DNA from: Actinokineospora inagensis DSM 44258
Lineage (GTDB): Bacteria > Actinomycetota > Actinomycetes > Mycobacteriales > Pseudonocardiaceae
Length of the DNA: 64,000 bases
Assembly (NCBI RefSeq): GCF_000482865.1
Contig: NZ_AXWW01000015.1
Span: 78,732 to 142,731, forward strand
Direction: 5' to 3'
A program made the position numbers and the translations under genes. The notes beneath the pieces are model-generated. The model was not told the DNA's origin and did no database searches. It saw only the letters and a list, made by a program, of their open reading frames with translations. Every line of letters starts with the position of its first letter. The stretch's first letter is position 1. Shown here piece by piece: positions 8,559 to 16,680 of the stretch.

Positions 8559-9769
8559 GTCCGTCCCTGCTCGTTCTCGGCGCGGGGGAGGAGCAGGTCG
8601 TGCTCTACCGCGAGGCGCGGCGGCGCGGCCTGCGCACGATCGCGGTCGACATGCGCGCCGACCGTCCCGGCATCGAACTCGCCGACCGCTTCCTGCAATT
8701 GTCCACAACGGACCACACGGCGATCATCGATGCGCTGGCGGGCGAGGACATCTCCGGTGTCGTGTCGACGGCCGCCGACACCTGCCTGGAGTCGTGGTAC
8801 CACCTGTCCCGGCACTTCGACACCCCCTGGCAGTTTCCCGAGCTCGCCGCCGCCGTGTCGATGGACAAGTCCGCCTTCCACGCCCTCGCCTCGTCCGTCG
8901 GTGTCCCCGTCTACCGCTGGGCCCAGTCCCACGAGTTGTCGGACCTCGCCGCCGCCGCCAAGGGTTTCGGTCTGCCGCTGGTGGTCAAACCGACCGACGC
9001 CTCGGGTTGCCGGGGTGTGCTGCGGGTGGACGAACTGTCCGAATTGGACGCCGCGCTGCACAACGCCGCCGTGAACTCGCCCAGCGGTCAGGTGATCGTC
9101 GAGGAGTTGTTGCAGGGCACCGACTACACGGTCAACGTGTTCATCCGGAACGGTGACCTGGCGTTCGCCCTCATCACCGAGAAGCAGATCGTCCCCGGCC
9201 CCCGTTTCCTGATCGGCGGCCACACCGCCCCGGCGGCGCTGGACCCGGCCACCGAGACGGCGCTGTTGGCCGACGCGCACACCCTCTGCCTGGCCATGGG
9301 CCTGACCGACGGCCCCGCCAACTTCGACGTCATCGTCGCCGCGGACGGCACCCGCTACATCCTGGAGGTCGGCGCCCGCATGTCCGGCAACGGCTTCCCC
9401 CGCCTCGCGCACGCCGTGGCCGGTGTCGACTGCGTCCAAGCGCTGGTCGACCTGGCTATCGGCACCCCCTTCACCCTGACGCCGACCCACTCGGCCCAGG
9501 CCCACCTGCACGTCATCACCTCCCCGCTGCCGGTACCGGGCGAACTCACGTCCCACGCGCCTCTCGCCGCGATCCGCGCCCTGCCCGGCGTCACCGACGC
9601 CGACCTCTTCGCCGCCCCCGGCGACCTCGTCCACCCGTTCACCGAAGCAGGCCGCAAACTCGGCTGGCTGGTCGTGCACGCCCCCACCCGCCCGGCCCTC
9701 GCCGTCGCCCTCACCAACGCCCTCGCCGCGCTGGACCTCCAGGTCACCCCCGCCATCGTCCCCGTCTAG
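8555..9769 (+). CDS. ATP-grasp carboxylate-amine ligase-like protein
   Basis: A 404-aa protein, ATG 8555, overlapping the GT2 stop (ATGA). The order is that of ATP-grasp ligases: an N-terminal pre-ATP-grasp fold (LLVLGAGEEQVVLYREARRRGL), a central ATP-binding part (PLVVKPTDASGCRGV, near residue 145) with EELLQGTDYTVNVFI, and a catalytic part with ILEVGARMSGNGFP near residue 270, carrying the metal-binding Glu and Asn. Such enzymes join a carboxylate to an amine through an acyl-phosphate. In this operon it may attach an amino acid or amine to the sugar product, which would fit the nearby FemAB-like transferases. That link is inference. Confidence 0.85.
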   Translation: MSPSLLVLGAGEEQVVLYREARRRGLRTIAVDMRADRPGIELADRFLQLSTTDHTAIIDALAGEDISGVVSTAADTCLESWYHLSRHFDTPWQFPELAAAVSMDKSAFHALASSVGVPVYRWAQSHELSDLAAAAKGFGLPLVVKPTDASGCRGVLRVDELSELDAALHNAAVNSPSGQVIVEELLQGTDYTVNVFIRNGDLAFALITEKQIVPGPRFLIGGHTAPAALDPATETALLADAHTLCLAMGLTDGPANFDVIVAADGTRYILEVGARMSGNGFPRLAHAVAGVDCVQALVDLAIGTPFTLTPTHSAQAHLHVITSPLPVPGELTSHAPLAAIRALPGVTDADLFAAPGDLVHPFTEAGRKLGWLVVHAPTRPALAVALTNALAALDLQVTPAIVPV

Positions 9770-9810
9770 CGGCTCGACGTTCTGGGGCATGCCACCACTA
9801 GGGTGGCGGC

Positions 9811-11358
9811 ATGCTTGATCTTCGCCTGCACGGCGCCACGGTCTACCCCGTCTCCGGTCGGGAGGTCGCCCACGAGATCGGGATCTGGCGGGGCCGGGTG
9901 GTCGGGGTCGACGAGCAGATCCGCGGCCTCCCGGCCAAGCAGGAGGTCAACCTGGACGGCGCGACGATCCTCCCCGGGTTCGTCGACCCGCACGTGCACA
10001 TGGTCTGGGCGGGTCTCAAGGAGCGCACCTGGTCGATCGCGCACTGCACGACCGTCGACCAGGCGCTGGCCGTCATCGACGACGCCCGCGCGGAGGCGGA
10101 GTGGCTCGATGTCGTCGGCTACGACCAGCGCCGCCTCGGCAGGCACATCACCGCCCGCGAACTCGACACGGTCGCGCGCGGACGCAAGGTCCTGCTGCTG
10201 CACGACTCCGGTCACGCCTGCGTGGTCAGCAGTTCCGTGCTCGCGGAGCTTGATCACCCCCATGAGGACGGTTTCCTCGCCGAAGGGGGGATGGCGGCCG
10301 TGCGCGCGCTCAGGCAGCCGTACTCCTTGGACGAGATGTCGGAGGCCATCAACACCGCCGCGCTCACCTGCCTCAAGGAGGGCGTCACGACGGTGGCCGA
10401 GGCCGGTGTCGGCGGCGGGCTCATCAGCCACAGCCCGATCGAGATCGCCGCGTACCAGCGCGCCGAGGTCCCGATGCGAATCCAGTTCATGGTGGCCGGG
10501 TCCCTGCTCCGCGACCGGCACGCGCACCGCACGGACGACGTGCCACGGGCGATGGACCTCGGCGTGTACACCGGGTTCGGCGGCGACCGGTTCGGCATCG
10601 GCGCGCTGAAGATCTTCACCGACGGCGGCATGATGGCCCGCACCGCCGCCCTCACCGAGCCGTACGCAGGCGAGGACCACAATGGACAATTGTACGCCGA
10701 CCCGGCCGAGCTGACCGCCCTCATCGTCGACGGCCACCGGGCAGGCTGGCAGTTGGCGATCCACGCCATCGGCGACCGCGCGGTCGACCTGGCGCTCGAC
10801 GCGCTCACCGAGGCGCAGCGGCTGTTCCCGAGGCCCGCGTGCAGGCACCGGATCGAGCACGCGGGCGCGGTCCGGCCCGACCAGTTGGCGCGGTTCGCCG
10901 CGCTCGACCTCACCGCCGTGGTGCAGCCGAACTTCCTCTACTACAACGGCGACGACTACGCGGCGATCATGGGACCGGACCGGGCGCCCTGGCTGTACCG
11001 CGCGCGATCCTTCCTCGACCACGGCGTGAAGCTGGTCGGCAGCTCCGACCGGCCGGTGACCAACGGCGCCCCGCTGCGGGCGATCCAGTTCATGGTCACC
11101 CGGGAGACCGAGCAGGGCACGTCGCTGACGCCGGAAGAGGCCATCACCGTGCCCGAGGCCCTGCGCGCGTTCACCATAGACGCCGCGTACGCGTGCAACC
11201 TGGAGTCCAGCGTCGGGTCGCTCGCCGAGGGCAAGCTCGCCGACATGGTCGTCCTCGCTGACGACCCGCACACGGTCGACCCCGGGCGCATCGGTGACAT
11301 CGAGGTCATCGCCACCGTGTTCGGCGGGGAGATCGCGTACGGGGACGAGTACTGGTGA
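9811..11358 (+). CDS. YtcJ-like amidohydrolase
   Basis: A 515-aa protein. It has the amidohydrolase-3 layout: an N-terminal beta-sandwich strand set (LDLRLHGATVYPVSGREV), the metal-binding motif GFVDPHVHM near residue 55, HxIGDRA near residue 315, RIEHAG near residue 350, and SSDRPVTN near residue 410 carrying the catalytic Asp. The C-terminus returns to the beta sandwich (GKLADMVVLADDP). The family hydrolyses amide or related bonds in cyclic or N-acyl substrates. The exact substrate is unknown. It lies 41 bp after the ATP-grasp gene and 26 bp before the kinase gene; a functional tie to either is unclear. Confidence 0.9.
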   Translation: MLDLRLHGATVYPVSGREVAHEIGIWRGRVVGVDEQIRGLPAKQEVNLDGATILPGFVDPHVHMVWAGLKERTWSIAHCTTVDQALAVIDDARAEAEWLDVVGYDQRRLGRHITARELDTVARGRKVLLLHDSGHACVVSSSVLAELDHPHEDGFLAEGGMAAVRALRQPYSLDEMSEAINTAALTCLKEGVTTVAEAGVGGGLISHSPIEIAAYQRAEVPMRIQFMVAGSLLRDRHAHRTDDVPRAMDLGVYTGFGGDRFGIGALKIFTDGGMMARTAALTEPYAGEDHNGQLYADPAELTALIVDGHRAGWQLAIHAIGDRAVDLALDALTEAQRLFPRPACRHRIEHAGAVRPDQLARFAALDLTAVVQPNFLYYNGDDYAAIMGPDRAPWLYRARSFLDHGVKLVGSSDRPVTNGAPLRAIQFMVTRETEQGTSLTPEEAITVPEALRAFTIDAAYACNLESSVGSLAEGKLADMVVLADDPHTVDPGRIGDIEVIATVFGGEIAYGDEYW

Positions 11359-11384
11359 AGCGACCTGCCCATACAGTGTGACCT

Positions 11385-12530
11385 GTGTGGGACGCGACGG
11401 CGGTGTTGCGGCGGCAAGCGCTTGTCGTGGCGCTCGTGTGTGTGGTGTGTGACAGCGGGGGCGTGATGTTGACGTGCCCGTTGACGCTGATCAGTTGGAC
11501 CGGCTGGGTGATGTGGGGTGCCGCTGTCCTTGTCGACTGCGCGCTGGCGACGCCGACCCGGTGGTCGGGCGCGGTCGCGGTGGCGCACGCCCTGGTGCAG
11601 GGCGCCGGTCCGTGGGTGAACATCAACTTCGCCAGTGCCAACGCGGTGGGGTTGCTCATCGCCGGGTACCGGGCCGGTGCCTGGTTGGGCGCGCGGCAGG
11701 GGGTGGGTGCCCTGGTTGTCATCGCGGCGGGCATCGTCGCGGCGCGGTTGCCGTACCTGTCGGACTGGCGGTTGATCGCCATCAACGTGCTCGACACCGG
11801 CCTCCTGCCCTGGCTGGTGGGGCGACACACGACCGCGCGGCGCGGGTACCTGGCCGAGTTGGAGCAACGGGAGGCGCGCAGGCGGGCCGAGGAACGCGAG
11901 GTGGTCCGTCAAGCTGTCGCCAAGGAGCGGTCGACGATCGCGCGGGACCTGCATGACGTGATCTCCCACCACGTCAGCGCCATCAACGTGCACGCGGGTG
12001 CGGCCAGGTTGGCGCTCAACCACAGCCCGGAGGACCGGGTCCGCACCTCTCTTACCGCGGTCGAGACCGCGAGCCGGTCCGCGATGACCAACCTCCGCAG
12101 CCTGCTCGACCTCTTGCACCACGGCGACGACGGCACCGTTCGCCAGCCCGGCCTGGACGATCTGGACGACCTCGTGGCTCTTACCCGCGCCGCAGGGCTC
12201 CCGACCCATCTGATCACGGCAGGCTCAACGGTCACGATTCCTCGCTCGGTCGACATCGCGCTGTATCGCATCGTCCAAGAGGCCCTGACCAACGCGCTCA
12301 CTCACGGCGGCGGACGTCAGGCAGTGATCGAGCTCGACAGGGGCAAGAGCGCATTGACCCTGACCGTCGTCAACGACCTGGGCGCGGATAGACCAGTTGA
12401 GGTCCGACACCGCGGGCTGGCCGGTATCCGGCACCGCGCCGCGCTGATCAACGCGACCGTAGAGTGCGGACCGGTGGGTGCGGACTGGGTGGTCCGGGTG
12501 ACCGTCCCGCTCGACGGACAGGAGAACTGA
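11385..12530 (+). CDS. Sensor histidine kinase, NarL-partner type (HisKA_3)
   Basis: A 381-aa protein from GTG 11385. Five or six hydrophobic segments fill residues 10-145 with no large extracellular domain. An amphipathic linker (LEQREARRRAEEREVVRQAV) follows, then the HisKA_3 dimer helix ERSTIARDLHDVISHH, whose phospho-acceptor is His190. The ATPase domain has the N-box ALYRIVQEALTNALTHG and a G-box-like HRGLAGIRHRAALI. This matches short membrane kinases of the DesK type, which sense membrane or intramembrane cues. Its stop overlaps the start of the response regulator (TGATG), so the two are a pair. Confidence 0.9.
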   Translation: MWDATAVLRRQALVVALVCVVCDSGGVMLTCPLTLISWTGWVMWGAAVLVDCALATPTRWSGAVAVAHALVQGAGPWVNINFASANAVGLLIAGYRAGAWLGARQGVGALVVIAAGIVAARLPYLSDWRLIAINVLDTGLLPWLVGRHTTARRGYLAELEQREARRRAEEREVVRQAVAKERSTIARDLHDVISHHVSAINVHAGAARLALNHSPEDRVRTSLTAVETASRSAMTNLRSLLDLLHHGDDGTVRQPGLDDLDDLVALTRAAGLPTHLITAGSTVTIPRSVDIALYRIVQEALTNALTHGGGRQAVIELDRGKSALTLTVVNDLGADRPVEVRHRGLAGIRHRAALINATVECGPVGADWVVRVTVPLDGQEN

Positions 12531-13174
12531 TGCCGATCACCGTCCTGCTCGCCGACGACCACGCCCTGTTCCGCTCCGGCCTGCGCGCGGTGCTGGACAC
12601 CCAGCCGGACCTGACCTGCGTCGGTGAGGCGGCCGACGGCGAGGCGGCGGTCGAGCTGGCCGCCCGCCTCACCCCGGACGTCGCGGTGTTGGACGTGCGG
12701 ATGCCACGGCTGGACGGCCTGGCCGCGGTCGGGCCGATCCTGGCCAACGGGCACACCCGGGTCCTCGTCCTCACGACCTATGACCTCGACGAGTACGTCT
12801 ACCGGGGGTTGCAGGCCGGTGTGAGCGGGTTTCTGCTCAAGAGCCTGCCCCCGGAGGAGATGGTGTCGGCGATCAGGGTCGCGGCTCGGGGAGACGCCCT
12901 GATCGACCCCTCGGTCACCAAGCGGCTCGCGGCCCGGTTCACCGACAGCCTGCGCCCGGCGCACGCCGGTCCGGATCGGTTGACCTCGCGGGAGCGGGAG
13001 GTGTTGCTGCTGGTCGCGGACGCGTTGAGCAACGCGGAGATCGCGGTGCGGCTCAACATTGGCGAGGAAACGGTCAAAACCCATGTTTCCCGGGTGCTGG
13101 CGAAACTCGATTTGCGCGACCGGGTCCACGCGGTCGTTTACGCTCACCGGCACGGCTTGGTCCAAGGCCCCTGA
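12530..13174 (+). CDS. NarL/LuxR-family response regulator
   Basis: A 214-aa protein starting at ATG 12530 within the TGATG overlap with the kinase. The receiver domain has acidic residues D9/D10 and phospho-acceptor D55 (VLDVRMPRLDG), followed by the conserved Thr-Thr and Lys (FLLKS). A LuxR-type HTH closes the protein (LTSREREVLLLVADALSNAEIAVRL ... VKTHVSRVLAKL). It should bind DNA when phosphorylated by the adjacent kinase. The YtkA-like operon 86 bp downstream is a plausible target because of position only. Confidence 0.95.
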   Translation: MPITVLLADDHALFRSGLRAVLDTQPDLTCVGEAADGEAAVELAARLTPDVAVLDVRMPRLDGLAAVGPILANGHTRVLVLTTYDLDEYVYRGLQAGVSGFLLKSLPPEEMVSAIRVAARGDALIDPSVTKRLAARFTDSLRPAHAGPDRLTSREREVLLLVADALSNAEIAVRLNIGEETVKTHVSRVLAKLDLRDRVHAVVYAHRHGLVQGP

Positions 13175-13259
13175 CCGGGGCAGTCCCTCGCGCGGGGGAC
13201 AACGAAATCACCTCTTACCGTGACGATTCCTGCGGCTGCACACGGTAATTTTCGCGATC

Positions 13260-14567
13260 GTGGGGAAGGGGATACGGCGTCTCGCCGTAGTGGGGTTGGT
13301 TCTGGTTGGCCTGGTCGGGGTGTCCGGGGTCGCGCGGGCCGATGGGGCGCCGGTCGGCGCGGACGTGGCCGTGGCGCAGACGTTGGGGCCACGTGAGTTG
13401 ACGGTCACCATCCGGCGCACCGACGGTGCGCCTGCCCCGCTGCACGTCGACATCGTCAGCCATGTGGGGGACCCGGTGGGCATCCTGCGGGTGCGCACCG
13501 TGCCGCCCGGCTCGCGGCCGACGAGCGAGGCCACCGCGGCTTTGACCACCGGCGCCACCGGCGTCGACCTGACCGTGGACCGCTTCGGCGCCTGGGAGTT
13601 GGAGCTCGACGACGGCACCAACACCGCCCGTATCCCGTTCACCGTGCCGCAGCGCGTTGTTCCCGCCTGGGAGCGGGTTGTCTACGGCGGGTTCGTGGCC
13701 ACGGGCGCGTTCCTGTTGGTGGCACTGGTTTTCGCCGCGCGGGGCGGCCGATTCGTGCTCGTTCCCGCTGGGGGAGTGGTGGTGTCGTTGTCGGTAGCGG
13801 TAACGGCGGCGTTGCTGTCATCCACGATCCCGCCTCCGACAACACAAAACGTCGCGAGACCACCGGTGAGTCTTGTCGTGTCGGCGAACGGTCTCACCAC
13901 CGGTCACCCGACCAACCTCGTACTGTCGTTGACAGATAGCGCTACCGGGCTACCCGTGGACGACTTGCTCGTGAACCACGGCGCCCTCGTCCACCTGATG
14001 GTGATGACCCCCACCGGTGACCTCGTCCACCTGCATCCCGTGCGCGTGGCCCCCGGCGACTACCGAGTCCAGTTCACCCCAACAGCAAGTGGTACATACC
14101 CGATGGCGGCCGAGCTGGCGCGTGTCGGCGGCGGCACACAGTTGGTGCGCGCCGAGGTCCAGATCACCGGGACCACAGTGGACAGTAAGAGGAAATCAGA
14201 CGGGACTGTGGAAGCAGTGGAAGCAGACGCGCTCACCGCCGGTAACCCCGTCACGCTCACCGCCGATTTCACCGGCCCCGACAACTTGCAGCCGTGGCTG
14301 GGGATGCGCGGTCACCTCATCATCGTGGGTCCGTTGCCGTCGCAGGCCGTATGGGCACACGTGCACGCGATGACCACACCGACAGTGAACTCCCTCGGTT
14401 CCCAGCCCGACGAGACCGTGGCCGCCTACCCGGCGAAAGTGCCGTTCACCTTCACCTTCCCCGAACCAGGCCGCTATCACGCCTGGTTCCAGTCGGAACG
14501 CGGTTTCGAGATCCTCACCATTCCCGTCACCTTCGACGTTGGGGCTGCCCATGACACGACGCGGTAA
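13260..14567 (+). CDS. Secreted/membrane protein with YtkA-like beta domains
   Basis: A 435-aa protein from GTG 13260. An N-terminal signal peptide (residues 1-27, ending VSGVARADG) leads into a beta domain of about 100 residues. Two hydrophobic segments follow (about 145-190), then an outer part with two FixH/YtkA-like beta-sandwich stretches. The second is rich in His and Met: LVNHGALVHLMVMTPTGDLVHLHP (about residues 238-260) and HLIIVGPLPSQAVWAHVHAM. Such His/Met-rich sandwiches occur in proteins of copper or redox handling at the cell surface. The metal link is inference. It overlaps the next, shorter YtkA-like gene by 17 bp. Confidence 0.65.
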   Translation: MGKGIRRLAVVGLVLVGLVGVSGVARADGAPVGADVAVAQTLGPRELTVTIRRTDGAPAPLHVDIVSHVGDPVGILRVRTVPPGSRPTSEATAALTTGATGVDLTVDRFGAWELELDDGTNTARIPFTVPQRVVPAWERVVYGGFVATGAFLLVALVFAARGGRFVLVPAGGVVVSLSVAVTAALLSSTIPPPTTQNVARPPVSLVVSANGLTTGHPTNLVLSLTDSATGLPVDDLLVNHGALVHLMVMTPTGDLVHLHPVRVAPGDYRVQFTPTASGTYPMAAELARVGGGTQLVRAEVQITGTTVDSKRKSDGTVEAVEADALTAGNPVTLTADFTGPDNLQPWLGMRGHLIIVGPLPSQAVWAHVHAMTTPTVNSLGSQPDETVAAYPAKVPFTFTFPEPGRYHAWFQSERGFEILTIPVTFDVGAAHDTTR

Positions 14568-14958
14568 GACCGTGGTGGCGGCGGTGCTGGTACTCGTGGC
14601 CGGGGTCGTCGGATTCCTCATGTGGGGCCGATCCAGCAGCAGTGTGTTCGACCAGCGCTCGGGCTCGGCGAACTACTCCGTCCACCTCACCATCGACTCC
14701 CCGCGCGTCGGGGACAACACCGTGCAACTCGATGTCTCGGATCTGTCTGGGACACCGGTAAAAGCGGACGAGGTCACCGTTGAGCCTGTCATGGTCGACA
14801 TGGGTCACGCGCTCACTCCGACGACAGCCCTACCGGCTCAACAAGGGAACTACCGCGCCGAGCACACCGACCTCCCCATGGCGGGTCGGTGGGAACTGAC
14901 CATCGCCATCCGCCGCGCCCACACCACCGAGCGCGTCACCTTCGCGCTAGTCCTCTAA
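14551..14958 (+). CDS. Small membrane-anchored YtkA-like protein
   Basis: A 135-aa protein. ATG 14551 is used; a TTG at 14539 is also possible. One N-terminal membrane helix (TVVAAVLVLVAGVVGFLMWG) anchors an external domain of about 105 residues. Its pattern (YSVHLTIDSPRVGDNTVQLDVSDLSGTPV, then PVMVDMGHALTPTTALPAQQGNYRAE) is that of the YtkA/FixH-like sandwich, with the typical M-x-M-GH box reduced to VDMGHAL. It overlaps the 3' end of the larger YtkA-like gene and precedes the polytopic membrane gene, so all belong to one operon. Possible metal-handling role at the outer membrane face. Confidence 0.7.
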   Translation: MTRRGKTVVAAVLVLVAGVVGFLMWGRSSSSVFDQRSGSANYSVHLTIDSPRVGDNTVQLDVSDLSGTPVKADEVTVEPVMVDMGHALTPTTALPAQQGNYRAEHTDLPMAGRWELTIAIRRAHTTERVTFALVL

Positions 14959-14961
14959 TCG

Positions 14962-14995
14962 AGAGGGGAAGACCATGAAGAGGGGAAGACCATGA
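14962..14995 (+). repeat. Perfect 17-bp tandem duplication of a ribosome-binding site and start
   Basis: AGAGGGGAAGACCATGA occurs twice back to back, at 14962-14978 and 14979-14995. Each copy contains a GAGGGGA ribosome-binding site and an ATG. The second ATG (14992) starts the polytopic membrane gene. The unit length is not a multiple of three, so the first ATG opens a different frame. Confidence 0.9.
14975..14995 (+). other. Six-codon minicistron coupled to the membrane gene
   Basis: ATG 14975 begins a reading frame of six codons, MKRGRP, ending at TGA 14993-14995. Its stop overlaps the ATG at 14992 (ATGA), the usual arrangement for translational re-initiation. It arises directly from the 17-bp duplication. 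Whether it is translated is unknown. Confidence 0.4.
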
Positions 14996-16086
14996 CGACC
15001 GCATCCGCGACGACCGCAACGGCGCCCAACACCCGCGGTCTCACCGCCGCGGTCGTGTTGCTGGCCGGTGCCCTGTGCACTCTCGTCGGCCTCACCTGGG
15101 ACGTCCAGTGGCATTCCGACGTCGGCCCGGACACCTTCTTCACCCTGCCGCACCTGTTCCTCTACGCGGGGAGCGCCATTTCCGGGTTCGCCAGCCTGGC
15201 CGCCGTCCTCGTGACCACGGCGGCCAGACGCGCGGGCAAGGAGGTCGACCCGACGCTGGGCGGGGTCCCCGTCGGCGTGTTCGGCCGGGTCTTCACCGCC
15301 CCGCTCGGCTACCTGGTCGCGGGGTGTGGCGCGGCGTCGTTCCTGCTGTACGGCCTGTGGGACCAGTGGTGGCACGGGCTCTACGGGTTCGACGCGGTCA
15401 TCGACTCACCCCCGCACATCGGTCTTCTGTTGTCGGTAGCGGTAACGCTCGTCGGTACGGTCATCGTGTTCGCCGCCGCGCGTGACCAACTGTGGGGTCG
15501 CGTGGGTGTGTTCACCTCTCTCGCCGCGTTGGCCGCGTTCACCACCGTCATCGCGTTGGCCTTCGCGAGCGTCCCCGCGCGGACGGTGATAGCCGTGCAC
15601 GTCGCGATGGCGTTCCTGGTGGTGTTGTGCGCGTTCACCGGTGCGGCTGCCGTGCGCAAGGGCGGGATCGGCGTTGCTTTGGGGCTCGTTGTCGTACAAG
15701 CGTTGACCTGGGTATTCACACCGTGGGCCACTCGCGCTTACGCCAATGCGGCAGGTCTGCCGATTCGTGATTACATCACTGGTGTTCCCGCCATGCCCGC
15801 GTTGCTGCCGATGTGCCTCATTCTCGTCACCGCGCTCGTCTACCCGTTGACCACGATCCGCGCGAAATGGATGCCCCCCGTCGCCGGTGCCGTGTCCGCC
15901 GCGGTGGTGGCCGGTTTGCAGAGCGTCCAGAACGCGATCGTCTACGACGTCCACGTGCCCACACTCGGCAGGCTGCTGCCCACGGTGGCCGTCGCCGCCG
16001 CCGTCGGGCTGCTCGCGGGCCACCTCGGCTGGCGGTTCGGCCACATGCTGCGCCTGTCCTCGACCGCTCGACCGGAAGGAGCGTGA
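14992..16086 (+). CDS. Polytopic membrane protein with conserved Trp/His/Asp pairs
   Basis: A 364-aa protein with about nine or ten hydrophobic segments. Features that could be functional are polar residues at membrane edges: LTWDVQWHSDVGPDTFFTLPH (about residues 34-53) and LWDQWWHGLYG followed by DSPPH (about 120-140). Paired W-D-x-W-H motifs like these could bind metal or heme, but I do not recognise the family. It is the third gene of the YtkA-like operon. Its start lies in a duplicated ribosome-binding site, and its stop overlaps the next start (GTGA). Confidence 0.65.
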   Translation: MTTASATTATAPNTRGLTAAVVLLAGALCTLVGLTWDVQWHSDVGPDTFFTLPHLFLYAGSAISGFASLAAVLVTTAARRAGKEVDPTLGGVPVGVFGRVFTAPLGYLVAGCGAASFLLYGLWDQWWHGLYGFDAVIDSPPHIGLLLSVAVTLVGTVIVFAAARDQLWGRVGVFTSLAALAAFTTVIALAFASVPARTVIAVHVAMAFLVVLCAFTGAAAVRKGGIGVALGLVVVQALTWVFTPWATRAYANAAGLPIRDYITGVPAMPALLPMCLILVTALVYPLTTIRAKWMPPVAGAVSAAVVAGLQSVQNAIVYDVHVPTLGRLLPTVAVAAAVGLLAGHLGWRFGHMLRLSSTARPEGA

Positions 16087-16622
16087 CCGTGCGCGTCGCC
16101 GCCACCCTCGTCACCGCCGCCGCCCTGTTCGTCACCGCCGCCCCGGCCGCCAACGCCTACCAGCCGGTCGAGGTCGTGCACACCGAACAGGTCAAGGCGG
16201 GGCCCTACTCGATCGTCGTCGGGTTCAGCACCTGGCCGGTGCGGGCCATGCAGTCGCTCGACTTCACCTTCGACCCCGACGGCGGCGTGGCGGGCAAGTC
16301 CGGCACCCTCGTCGTCACCCCGCTGTCCCAACCGGACCAGGCCTGGGACGAGCCGCTGGCCCGCCACCCGCGCAAGCGCGAGGTCTGGGGCCTGGACGTG
16401 CGGTCCCTGCCGGACCCCGGCGACTACCGCCTCCAGTTCGTCGTGGACGGTCCACAGGGGCACGGCGACGGCGAGTTGCCCCGGCTGCACGTGCTCGACC
16501 AGCCGGGGCCGCCGATGGCGCTGAGCTGGTCCATCAGCGCCCTGCCCGCGCTCGGTCTCGGCGCCTTCCTGGTCGTCGCCTGGCGGCGGACCCGGCGGCG
16601 GCTGGTCGAGGTGCCCGCCTGA
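16083..16622 (+). CDS. Secreted protein with C-terminal membrane anchor
   Basis: A 179-aa protein from GTG 16083, in a GTGA overlap with the previous gene. The N-terminus is a signal peptide (residues 3-22, ending APAANA). An external beta-rich domain of about 120 residues follows, then a single membrane helix (LSWSISALPALGLGAFLVVAW) and a short Arg-rich cytoplasmic tail. The external domain (GPYSIVVGFSTWPVRAMQSLDFTFDPDGGV) recalls the beta sandwiches of the two YtkA-like proteins in this operon. The four genes therefore seem to encode a surface assembly of beta domains around one polytopic protein. Confidence 0.65.
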   Translation: MTVRVAATLVTAAALFVTAAPAANAYQPVEVVHTEQVKAGPYSIVVGFSTWPVRAMQSLDFTFDPDGGVAGKSGTLVVTPLSQPDQAWDEPLARHPRKREVWGLDVRSLPDPGDYRLQFVVDGPQGHGDGELPRLHVLDQPGPPMALSWSISALPALGLGAFLVVAWRRTRRRLVEVPA

Positions 16623-16680
16623 CACCCGGTGGGCGGCCCGCCCGTGGTCGCCCACCACCGGACCGGCATGATTGGCCGCC

